Origin: Nitrososphaerota archaeon
GTDB lineage: Archaea; Thermoproteota; Nitrososphaeria; Nitrososphaerales; Gagatemarchaeaceae
Reading direction: 5' to 3'
Length of the DNA stretch: 6,805 bases
Assembly (NCBI GenBank): GCA_016200025.1
Contig: JACQFO010000013.1
Span: forward strand, 1-6,805
Shown here: positions 1 to 6,004 of the stretch, piece after piece
Layout: each line of letters starts with the position of its first letter
Numbering within the stretch: the stretch's first letter is position 1
Notes under the pieces: model-generated
What the model saw: only the letters and a program-made list of their open reading frames with translations
Databases searched by the model: none
Told to the model about the DNA's origin: nothing
Position numbers and translations under genes: made by a program

Positions 1-1222
1 AGCGCTCGACAAATACGAGGTCCCCTACGCAGTCATCGGCTCGGTCACAGGAGACGGCGCCTTGAAGATAAGATGGAACGGACGGAAGATCGTGGACCTC
101 CCTGCCAGGATGGTCGCGAACGCGCCACTGGTGCCTCGCAGGGTCAGGAGACCGATACCGGCGCGGCGGGCCGAAGCACAGCGCCGCGATCCCGAAATCA
201 GCACCACCCTCCTTGCGCTACTTCGACTCCCCAACGTCTCCAGCAAGAGATGGGTCTACGAACAATACGACCACGAGGTGGGCACCAACACAGTCGTGAA
301 GCCCGGAGCGGCAGACGCCGCGCTCATGAGACTCCCCAACGGCTCCATGCTCGCAATCAAGGCCGACGGGAACAGCAAACACAGCCACCACGACCCGAGG
401 CATGGGGCTGCCGGGTGCGTCGCCGAGGCCTGCAGGAACGTGGTGGCACTCGGGGCCGAGCCGATAGCCATGGTCGACCACCTGCAGTTCGGCGACCCCT
501 CCGACCCCGATGTCTACTGGTCGTTCAAGGAGGCCGTCGAGGGCATTGCAGAATACTGCGCGAGCCTCCCTCTGCCGGTAGTAGGAGGGAAGGTGAGCTT
601 CTACAACGAGGACGAGGCCTCGGGGCGCCCCATCAAACCCTCCCCAGTCGCCATGGTCGTGGGCCTTGCCCCGAAAGCGAGCCCTCGGATGTCGCAGTCC
701 TTCCAGTCCGAAGGCGAGACGGTCTTCCTCCTCGGCGACACGAAGCCCGAGCTCGGAGGCTCGGAATACTTCGAGAACGTATTGCGCACCTCGGGCGGCT
801 CCGTGCCCCGGCCGGACGCGCCTAGAGATTCTCGAACCTACAAGGCCTTGTTGAAACTAATCAGGAAGGGTCTGACGCGGTCGGTCCACGACTGTTCGAA
901 GGGGGGCCTCGGGGTCGCCCTCGCCGAAATGTCCATCGGCCAAGGGGTCGGGTACGCTGCGGATATCTCCGCCATAGTCGGCAACCCGCTCACCTCCGCG
1001 GAGGCGCTCTTTTCCGAGTCCCACGGCAGGTTTGTCTTTTCGACGTCAAAGGCGAAGCAGGCAGCATCACTGCTCTCCGCCTCGCGGGTGCCCTATTCAC
1101 TGATCGGGAAGACAGGCGGGGGGCGGTTCTCGATTTCCGCCGGAAAGAAGACTCTTGTAAGCACATCCGTCCGATCGCTACAGAACGCATGGTCGGCCCC
1201 ACTCCCGGAGATGATGAACTGA
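1..1222 (+). CDS. purL: Phosphoribosylformylglycinamidine synthase, large subunit PurL (5' truncated, C-terminal ~406 residues)
   Basis: This gene runs in from the left edge; the first whole codon is at base 2 and the stop is TGA at 1220-1222. PurL converts FGAR, ATP and ammonia to FGAM in the cytoplasm. The visible part begins at the end of the first AIRS-like repeat (KYEVPYAVIGSVTGDG) and contains the whole second repeat. Matching blocks are WVYEQYDHEVGTNTVV, the DPRHGAAGCVAEACRN and GAEPIAMVDHLQFGDP region, VVGGKVSFYNE, GDTKPELGGSEYF, HDCSKGGLGVALAEM and LFSESHGRF. These align by eye with the second half of the Bacillus-type small PurL (about 740 residues), so about 55% of the protein is here. 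Small PurL normally works with PurS and the glutaminase PurQ, which are not in the window and may lie upstream. The linker between the repeats (about 134-187) is arginine-rich, with 8 Arg in 18 residues. A TTG at 62 could be mistaken for a start, but homologous sequence continues upstream of it. Confidence 0.96.
   Translation, partial: ALDKYEVPYAVIGSVTGDGALKIRWNGRKIVDLPARMVANAPLVPRRVRRPIPARRAEAQRRDPEISTTLLALLRLPNVSSKRWVYEQYDHEVGTNTVVKPGAADAALMRLPNGSMLAIKADGNSKHSHHDPRHGAAGCVAEACRNVVALGAEPIAMVDHLQFGDPSDPDVYWSFKEAVEGIAEYCASLPLPVVGGKVSFYNEDEASGRPIKPSPVAMVVGLAPKASPRMSQSFQSEGETVFLLGDTKPELGGSEYFENVLRTSGGSVPRPDAPRDSRTYKALLKLIRKGLTRSVHDCSKGGLGVALAEMSIGQGVGYAADISAIVGNPLTSAEALFSESHGRFVFSTSKAKQAASLLSASRVPYSLIGKTGGGRFSISAGKKTLVSTSVRSLQNAWSAPLPEMMN
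1207..1210 (+). promoter_or_regulatory. Possible Shine-Dalgarno site for purF
   Basis: GGAG lies inside the end of purL, 11 bases before the purF ATG at 1222. The spacing is slightly long, so this is a weak call. The start is set mainly by the position of the catalytic cysteine and by the TGATG overlap. Confidence 0.35.
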
Positions 1223-2664
1223 TGGACGCCAAAGAGAAGTGTGGCCTCTTCGCGGCCCGGTCCGCGAGCGGCCAGGACGTGGTCAGGAGGACCCTCCAGG
1301 GCCTTGAGGCTCTCCAGCACAGAGGCCAGGAATCCTGGGGCGTCGCGGTCGCCGGCAAACCTGTCTTCAGGAAGATGGGCCTTGTCGCCAACTGGCAACT
1401 CGAAACAGGCCAGCTCTCCTCCTACAGGGGCAGCTCGGCAATAGGGCACGTAAGGTACTCCACGAAGGGCAGGTCGGTCCTCGACAACGCCCAGCCCATC
1501 CAGATAGACTCGTCCTTCTCCATAGCCCACAACGGCACCCTCGTCGACTTCGACCGCCTGGTCGCCCCCGTCCAGGAGGAGTTCGGGCTCTCCTGCGAAT
1601 CAGACACCAGGGCCGCGGGGTATCGACTCCTCCACTACCTGAAAGATGGCAACGACATGTTCGCATCGATGCAGAAGCTGTCCATGGAGCTGGTGGGGGC
1701 GTACTGTTTCGTCATCGTCGACTCCCTGGGGAACGTCTTCGCAGTCAGGGACCCCCGGGGTTACAGGCCCCTGTGCCTCGGCTGGCACGAGGGGTCGAAG
1801 ACCTACATCGCCGCCTCGGAGAGCTGTGCCCTGTCCGCGGTCGGGGCTGACTTCGTCCGCGACGTCGAACCTGGCGAGATAGTGAAGTTCGGCTCCGGCG
1901 ACGGGCAGCCCGAATCGTTCAGGTTCGCACCAAAGGTGCCCACAGCCTATTGCTCCTTCGAGTACACCTACTTCGCCCACCCATCCTCGAGGGTCAACGG
2001 GGTCTCGGTCTACGAAGCCAGGAAGAAGGTGGGCCGGGTCCTTTCAAGGAAGTCCCAGTCAACCGGAGACGTCGTGATTCCAGTCCCCGACTCCGCCCGG
2101 CCCTCCGCGCTGGGGTTCTCAGTGGAGAGCCACATCCCCATGGACGAGGGGCTCATGAAGGACAGGTACAGCAGAAAGGGGAGCATCAGGAGTTTCATCG
2201 AACCGGGCCAGCGAGGGCGCGAGGATGTGGTGAAGAGAATCATCCCCATCCGCGAGGCAATCCAGGGCAGGGATGTGATCGTCGTCGACGACAGCCTGGT
2301 GCGGGGCACAAGCTCGAAGGTCATAGTAAAGTCCCTGAGGAAAGCCGGAGCCAAGTCAGTGAAGATGGCGGTCACCTTCCCCCCAATCCGTCATCCGTGC
2401 TTCATGGGCATCGACTTCCCCAGCAAGGAAGAGCTTCTCGTCCACCAGGTGGCTGGCGAGCAGGACTCGGTGGCGGAAACCGCCTCGAAGGTCGCCAAGG
2501 CCATTGGAGCGGACGAGTTCTTCTACAACGACATCGAAGGACTCAGCGAGGCCATCGGGCTCCCCGAGGACAGCCTTTGCTTCGCATGCATCAACGGCGA
2601 CTACTCCAAGCTGACGGCGCCGCAAGCCCTTAGCGCGCCCGCGGAGGTCGGCACCAAGCCTTGA
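1222..2664 (+). CDS. purF: Amidophosphoribosyltransferase PurF (glutamine PRPP amidotransferase), Fe-S type
   Basis: PurF catalyses the committed step: PRPP plus glutamine gives phosphoribosylamine. The protein has 480 residues. An N-terminal Ntn-hydrolase glutaminase domain shows Cys7 (EKCGLFA), LQHRGQESWG, GHVRYST (Arg78), HNGTL (Asn104) and DPRGYRPL (177-184). A C-terminal phosphoribosyltransferase domain carries the PRPP loop VIVVDDSLVRGTSS (352-365). Cys7 is the expected nucleophile, so the six residues MDAKEK would be a propeptide removed by self-cleavage, as in Bacillus PurF. Four cysteines, 244 (AYCSFEYTYFAHP), 393 (RHPCFMGID), 453 and 456 (LCFAC), match the [4Fe-4S] ligands of B. subtilis PurF. 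I chose ATG 1222, which overlaps the purL stop by one base, over ATG 1189, which would add 11 non-homologous residues. The stop overlaps the purN start by four bases. In the family, activity is feedback-inhibited by purine nucleotides; I cannot judge this here. Confidence 0.97.
   Translation: MDAKEKCGLFAARSASGQDVVRRTLQGLEALQHRGQESWGVAVAGKPVFRKMGLVANWQLETGQLSSYRGSSAIGHVRYSTKGRSVLDNAQPIQIDSSFSIAHNGTLVDFDRLVAPVQEEFGLSCESDTRAAGYRLLHYLKDGNDMFASMQKLSMELVGAYCFVIVDSLGNVFAVRDPRGYRPLCLGWHEGSKTYIAASESCALSAVGADFVRDVEPGEIVKFGSGDGQPESFRFAPKVPTAYCSFEYTYFAHPSSRVNGVSVYEARKKVGRVLSRKSQSTGDVVIPVPDSARPSALGFSVESHIPMDEGLMKDRYSRKGSIRSFIEPGQRGREDVVKRIIPIREAIQGRDVIVVDDSLVRGTSSKVIVKSLRKAGAKSVKMAVTFPPIRHPCFMGIDFPSKEELLVHQVAGEQDSVAETASKVAKAIGADEFFYNDIEGLSEAIGLPEDSLCFACINGDYSKLTAPQALSAPAEVGTKP
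2643..2648 (+). promoter_or_regulatory. Possible Shine-Dalgarno site for purN
   Basis: GGAGGT lies within the last codons of purF, 12 bases before the TTG start of purN. The motif is strong but the spacing is long. Together with the four-base overlap it supports reinitiation at the TTG. In frame it also encodes ordinary Glu-Val codons, so chance is possible. Confidence 0.35.
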
Positions 2665-3278
2665 TTCGCATAGGCGTCCTGGTCTCCGGCCGTGGCTCCA
2701 ACCTCGAGTCCATCCTCAAATCGACAGGCAGCGGCCCGATAAAGGGGGCCCGCGTCTCAGTAGTGATCAGCAACAGACCAGAAGCGAGGGCCCTCCGGGT
2801 GGCCAGAAGGTACGGCGTGAAGGCCGTCGCCCTGCCTCCGGGCTCCGACTCCCCCGACAGACTCGGCGCGAGCCTGGCAACAATTCTGGAAAGCCACGGC
2901 GTAACGCGGAAGGAAGGTCTGGTCCTCCTCGCCGGGTTCATGAAGGTCCTACCAGCGAGCTTCGTCGAACTGTACAGGGGGAGAATCATGAACATACACC
3001 CGTCGCTCCTCCCAGCCTTTCCCGGGCTGAACGCCCAGGGCCAGGCCATCGACCGTGGTGTCAAGGTCTCCGGGTGCACAGTCCATTTCGTCGTCCCCGA
3101 GGTGGACGCCGGCCCGATAATCATACAGAAGGCAGTCCCCGTGAAGGAGGGAGACGACGAAGACTCCCTCTCGGCCAGGATACTCAGGCAGGAGCACAGG
3201 GCCTATCCCGAAGCGGTCGGGCTCTTCGTGCAGGGCAGGCTGAGAATCGTGGGTCGGGGCGTCCAGGTAAAGAAATGA
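2661..3278 (+). CDS. purN: Phosphoribosylglycinamide formyltransferase PurN (10-formyl-THF-dependent)
   Basis: PurN transfers the formyl group of 10-formyltetrahydrofolate to GAR, giving FGAR (third step). The 205-residue protein is close to the usual ~210. It starts with the family's IGVLVSGRGSNLES phosphate-binding segment (residues 4-17), has LAGFMKVLP before the active site, and shows the catalytic triad in place: Asn111 and His113 in MNIHPSLLPAFPG, and Asp149 in EVDAGPIII. The 38-residue spacing from Asn111 to Asp149 equals that of E. coli Asn106 to Asp144. The start is TTG at 2661 in a TTGA overlap with the purF stop; no earlier in-frame start fits, because Ile2-Arg3-Ile4 leads directly into the first beta strand. 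The stop shares ATGA with folD. Its presence indicates folate-based formylation here, rather than the formate-dependent PurT route. Confidence 0.96.
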   Translation: MIRIGVLVSGRGSNLESILKSTGSGPIKGARVSVVISNRPEARALRVARRYGVKAVALPPGSDSPDRLGASLATILESHGVTRKEGLVLLAGFMKVLPASFVELYRGRIMNIHPSLLPAFPGLNAQGQAIDRGVKVSGCTVHFVVPEVDAGPIIIQKAVPVKEGDDEDSLSARILRQEHRAYPEAVGLFVQGRLRIVGRGVQVKK

Positions 3279-4156
3279 CCGCCACCCTCATGGACGGCAG
3301 GGCGCTCTCATCCAAGATGGCCGAGAAGATCACTGCGGATGTCTCCAGGATGAAGGCCCAAGGCAAGGAGCCCACCCTCGCTACGATACTGGTCGGAGAC
3401 GACCCCTCTTCCAAGGTCTACCTCGGCAGCAAGCACAAGGCCGCGCAGAAGACCGGGATCGCTTCTCAGAGCCACTCGCTCCCGGCTGACGCCAGCGAGG
3501 AGGAGCTGGTCTCGCTCATCGAGGGCCTCAACAGGGACAGGCGGGTCGATGGAATCCTACTTCAGCTGCCCCTGCCACACCAGTTCAGCGAGCGGAAGAT
3601 GATCGAGCGGATCAGCCCCGAGAAGGACGTCGACGGCCTGACCTCCACCAACACCGGGCGTCTCTTCTACGGACAGTCCGACCTCGTGCCCTGCACGCCG
3701 AAGGGGGTGATGGAATTGCTGCACCACTACAAGGTCCCAATCGCGTCGTCTTCGGTCGTCATAGTCAACAGGAGCCCCCTGGTCGGGAAGCCGCTGTACC
3801 ACCTGCTCCTCACCGAGGACGCGACCGTGACAATGTGCCATTCCAAATCTACAGACCTTGCATCTACGACGAGGCGCGCCGACATCGTGATCACGGCAGT
3901 GGGCAGGCGCCCGGGTTTCGTCCTCACCGGGCCAATGGTGAAGGATGGAGCGGTCGTCATCGACGTTGCCATGAACCGCGTGGACGGAAAGCTCGTCGGC
4001 GACGCGGACTTCGAAGCAGTCTCCAAGAAGGCTTCGTTCATCACTCCGGTTCCAGGAGGCGTCGGCCCCATGACTGTCATAATGCTGATGCAGAACACCC
4101 TGATAGCCGCGTCCAGGCAGTCGGGGCTACTCCTTTCATCGGTGGTCCAGGGTTGA
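3275..4156 (+). CDS. folD: Bifunctional methylene-THF dehydrogenase / methenyl-THF cyclohydrolase FolD
   Basis: FolD interconverts 5,10-methylene-, 5,10-methenyl- and 10-formyl-THF using NAD(P), so it can supply the donor used by PurN. The 293-residue protein covers the full family length (E. coli 288). The catalytic domain shows Tyr49 and Lys53 (SSKVYLGSKHK), Gln97 (LLQLPLP) and Asp120 (KDVDGL). The Rossmann domain shows VVIVNRSPLVGKPL, DATVTMCHS, ADIVITAVGR, GAVVIDVAMN, and the C-terminal PVPGGVGPMT motif. The nucleotide-binding segment reads VNRS where many FolDs have VGRS; I would not infer cofactor choice from this. The start is ATG 3275 in an ATGA overlap with purN, with AGGT six bases upstream. 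The frame is open further upstream to 3074, but that stretch lies inside purN and shows no FolD homology. The stop overlaps the next gene by four bases. Confidence 0.96.
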   Translation: MTATLMDGRALSSKMAEKITADVSRMKAQGKEPTLATILVGDDPSSKVYLGSKHKAAQKTGIASQSHSLPADASEEELVSLIEGLNRDRRVDGILLQLPLPHQFSERKMIERISPEKDVDGLTSTNTGRLFYGQSDLVPCTPKGVMELLHHYKVPIASSSVVIVNRSPLVGKPLYHLLLTEDATVTMCHSKSTDLASTTRRADIVITAVGRRPGFVLTGPMVKDGAVVIDVAMNRVDGKLVGDADFEAVSKKASFITPVPGGVGPMTVIMLMQNTLIAASRQSGLLLSSVVQG

Positions 4157-4722
4157 GCAAGGCCGACCTCAGGCAGAGCGCCTTGAAATCCAGGCGGTCG
4201 CTCGCCAGAGAGAGCATCCGGGCGCAGAGCGCCGAAGTCATGACGGTTCTTCTTGGACTCCCTGAGTACGCGAGGGCGAAGACCGTGGCGTCCTATTCCG
4301 CGAAGAAGGACGAAGTTCAGACGTCGGGTATCATAGAACAGGCCCTTTCGTCCGGCAAGAACGTCCTCGTGCCGCGGGTCGACCTAACCTCCGAGAGTTT
4401 GAGCTTCTGCGAGATTCACTCCCTCTCCGAACTCTCTCCAGGCTCCTTCGGCATCCTTGAGCCTCGGGGAAGCGCACCCAGCCGCCCACTGAGCGAATCC
4501 GAGGTGGTCCTAGTCCCAGTCGTGGCCTGGGACGAGAAGGGCAACAGGCTGGGGTACGGCCGGGGCTACTTCGACAAGGCTTTGAAGTCCAGGGGAAGGT
4601 CCCTAGCCGCAGGCTTGGCCCTCGAATCGCAGAGATTCCCGACAATCCCCCAGGACTCGGACGACGAAAGGCTCGATGTGATCATCACAGAGAGGAGGAT
4701 CGTCAGGATGGAGGCGAAGTGA
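4153..4722 (+). CDS. 5-formyltetrahydrofolate cyclo-ligase family protein (5,10-methenyl-THF synthetase)
   Basis: Members of this family (YgfA/MTHFS) use ATP to turn 5-formyl-THF into 5,10-methenyl-THF, rescuing a storage or inhibitory folate made as a side product. The 189-residue protein has the family layout: a basic N-terminal helix with LKSRRSLA (11-18), TVASYSAKKDEVQT (44-57), VLVPRVD, FGILEPRG (99-106), then the signature VLVPVVAWDEKGNRLGYGRG followed by YFD, with Gly134-Asp141 forming the conserved GYGRGYFD loop. The start is TTG 4153 in a TTGA overlap with folD, with GGTGGT six bases upstream; the open frame before it is folD read in another frame. Its place directly after purN and folD suggests a role in keeping the one-carbon donor available for purine synthesis. 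The family also includes thiamine-related and other paralogues, so the exact substrate is inferred from motifs and context. Confidence 0.9.
   Translation: MSKADLRQSALKSRRSLARESIRAQSAEVMTVLLGLPEYARAKTVASYSAKKDEVQTSGIIEQALSSGKNVLVPRVDLTSESLSFCEIHSLSELSPGSFGILEPRGSAPSRPLSESEVVLVPVVAWDEKGNRLGYGRGYFDKALKSRGRSLAAGLALESQRFPTIPQDSDDERLDVIITERRIVRMEAK
4710..4714 (+). promoter_or_regulatory. Shine-Dalgarno site for purE; leaves two possible starts
   Basis: GGAGG lies 4 bases before GTG 4719 and 10 bases before a second in-frame GTG at 4725. Spacing favours 4725; the GTGA four-base overlap used throughout this operon favours 4719. The two choices differ by only two residues. Confidence 0.5.
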
Positions 4723-5156
4723 CAGTGTCAGTCGCAATCATTGCGGGAAGCAAGAGCGACCAGGCAATCACCGACGACGTCTCCAAGGCCCTCGCCGAGC
4801 TCGAGGTCACCCACGAGGTCCAGTTCATCTCCGCCCATAGGAACCCTGAGAAGCTGAGACAGTACGTTTCGGGGTCGTCCGCCGACGTCTTCGTGGCCGT
4901 GGCAGGTCTCTCAGCACATCTTCCCGGGGTCCTGGCCTCGATGACCACGAAGCCTGTGATCGGCGTGCCGGTCAACGTAAAGCTCAACGGGCTGGACTCT
5001 TTGCTCTCAATAGTCCAGATGCCTCCGGGCGTCCCAGTAGCATCAGTGGGCATAGACAACGGAAGGAACGCTGGGATTCTGGCCGCCGAAATCCTCGCCA
5101 CCAGGGACGAAGGCCTGCGAGGAAGGATATCGAAGATGAGGGACTCTTGGAAATGA
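4719..5156 (+). CDS. purE: 5-(carboxyamino)imidazole ribonucleotide mutase / AIR carboxylase PurE
   Basis: PurE makes CAIR (4-carboxy-AIR). Class I enzymes isomerise N5-CAIR made by PurK; class II enzymes carboxylate AIR directly. The 145-residue protein is a complete single domain: AIIAGSKSD phosphate-binding loop (residues 6-14), SAHR with His40 and Arg41, AGLSAHLPG (62-70), PVIGVPVN, LNGLDSLLSIVQMPPGVPVA (89-108) and a closing helix. SAHR and the HLPG motif match class I rather than the SAHK form I associate with class II. PurK is not in the window, so whether N5-CAIR is really the substrate cannot be decided here. The start is GTG 4719, overlapping the previous stop as GTGA; GTG 4725 is an alternative. 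The stop overlaps purC by four bases. Confidence 0.95.
   Translation: MTVSVAIIAGSKSDQAITDDVSKALAELEVTHEVQFISAHRNPEKLRQYVSGSSADVFVAVAGLSAHLPGVLASMTTKPVIGVPVNVKLNGLDSLLSIVQMPPGVPVASVGIDNGRNAGILAAEILATRDEGLRGRISKMRDSWK
5138..5142 (+). promoter_or_regulatory. Probable Shine-Dalgarno site for purC
   Basis: GAGGG lies 10 bases before ATG 5153 but only 4 before the in-frame TTG at 5147. This and the ATGA overlap select ATG 5153, or the adjacent ATG 5156, as the purC start. Confidence 0.45.
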
Positions 5157-5992
5157 TGCCCCAAGGCACCTTCATCCGCTCGGGAAAGGTGAAGGACATC
5201 TACGAACTCGACAGCGAGCACCTCCTCTTCCACTTCACCGACAGAGTATCTGCCTTCGACGTAACACTCCCAACGAAGATTCCTCGCAAGGGCGAGGTAC
5301 TCTGCAAGCTTGGAGCCCACTTCTTCGAGACGCTCGGCGTCCCGCACCACATGGTGAAGCTTGCCGGCCCGGACACCATAGTGGTCAAGAAGATGTCCAT
5401 GATAATGGTCGAGTGCGTGGTAAGAGGATACCTCTACGGCAGCCTGATGGAACGGGTCTCCACAGGGCAGGTCGTCCTCCCAGTGGACAAGGTCCTCGCC
5501 TCTAAGCTCCCCGAGCCGTACTTCGACCCCACAACGAAGTCCGACCTCAAGGACGAGCCGATCACCGAATCAGACATCGTGAGAGAGGGAAGGGCGAGCC
5601 CCGCTGAAGTCCAGCAGCTCAAGCGCACGTCCTTCGAGATCTTCGATAAGCTGGGCAGGAGCGCCTCGGCCGCGGGTTTCATCCTCGCGGACATCAAGCT
5701 AGAATTCGGGAAGGACGACACCGGGAAGATAATCCTCGGAGACTCCATAGGCCCCGATGAGTTCAGGATGTGGCCCGCAAAGTCCTACGCCCCGGGCAGG
5801 CCCCAGAAGAGCTACGACAAGCAACCGATAAGGGACTGGCTGATTTCGGAGGGTTACAAGTCGTCCTTGGACAATGCCAGGAAATCGGATCAGCATCCGC
5901 CTGCTCCACCCGAACTCCCCGCTTGGCTCGTCGAAGAGACAGTGAGAAGATACACTGCGGTCTACGAGAGCCTCTCGGGAAAGCGGCTCTAG
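5153..5992 (+). CDS. purC: SAICAR synthetase PurC (phosphoribosylaminoimidazole-succinocarboxamide synthase)
   Basis: PurC joins CAIR and aspartate with ATP to give SAICAR. The protein has 279 residues. The N-terminal kinase-like lobe shows IRSGKVKDIYEL (8-19), FHFTDRVSAFDV and PRKGEVLCKLGAHFFE. The first family signature is VECVVRGYLYGS (86-97; Glu87, Arg91) and the second is ILADIKLEFG (177-186; Asp180, Lys182), followed by LGDSIGPDEFRMWP (195-208). PYFDPTTKSD matches the conserved FxPTTK block, and SYDKQPIRDWL is also typical. Two spots differ from the common consensus: YGS where the signature usually has T/A-GS, and DS where most members have DE before the PD-x-x-R motif. From memory these resemble archaeal (Nitrososphaerota) sequences. 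The start is ATG 5153 (ATGA overlap with purE); ATG 5156 is equally possible biochemically. The stop is TAG, followed after three bases by the purM start in the same frame. Confidence 0.95.
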   Translation: MMPQGTFIRSGKVKDIYELDSEHLLFHFTDRVSAFDVTLPTKIPRKGEVLCKLGAHFFETLGVPHHMVKLAGPDTIVVKKMSMIMVECVVRGYLYGSLMERVSTGQVVLPVDKVLASKLPEPYFDPTTKSDLKDEPITESDIVREGRASPAEVQQLKRTSFEIFDKLGRSASAAGFILADIKLEFGKDDTGKIILGDSIGPDEFRMWPAKSYAPGRPQKSYDKQPIRDWLISEGYKSSLDNARKSDQHPPAPPELPAWLVEETVRRYTAVYESLSGKRL

Positions 5993-6004
5993 GCGGTGGC
6001 CGCC
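5992..6004 (+). other. Small GC hairpin across the purC stop / purM start
   Basis: GGCGG (5992-5996) can pair with CCGCC (6000-6004) around a TGG loop. It includes the last base of the purC stop and would partly enclose the purM GTG. Five GC-rich pairs are easily found by chance in this base composition, so a role in purM translation is only a possibility. Confidence 0.25.

Noticed and set aside
134..187. Arg-rich stretch in PurL, considered as a frameshift
   Set aside because: Homology to PurL is in the same frame on both sides and the length matches the inter-repeat linker, so it is simply a basic linker.
73..825. 250-residue + strand open frame inside purL
   Set aside because: It is a low-complexity Arg/Gly/Pro shadow of purL, whose own frame shows clear family motifs.
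1189..1221. Upstream ATG that would extend purF by 11 residues
   Set aside because: The added residues lie inside the purL 3' end and have no PurF homology. ATG 1222 puts the catalytic Cys at position 7 with a short propeptide and gives the TGATG junction.
1950..2633. 227-residue + strand open frame inside purF
   Set aside because: It is an out-of-frame shadow over the PurF phosphoribosyltransferase domain.
3074..3274. Open frame upstream of and in phase with folD
   Set aside because: It is purN read in another frame, with arginine- and glycine-rich low-complexity translation. FolD homology begins at ATG 3275.
3835..4152. Open frame upstream of and in phase with the cyclo-ligase
   Set aside because: It is folD read out of frame. 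The family N-terminus begins at TTG 4153.
5147..5152. TTG start adding two residues to purC
   Set aside because: The GAGGG motif would be only four bases away, and ATG 5153 gives the same ATGA junction as its neighbours.
4703..5350. 215-residue antisense open frame over purE and the purC start
   Set aside because: It has no recognisable motifs and lies opposite strongly supported genes. Long antisense frames are expected at this GC content.
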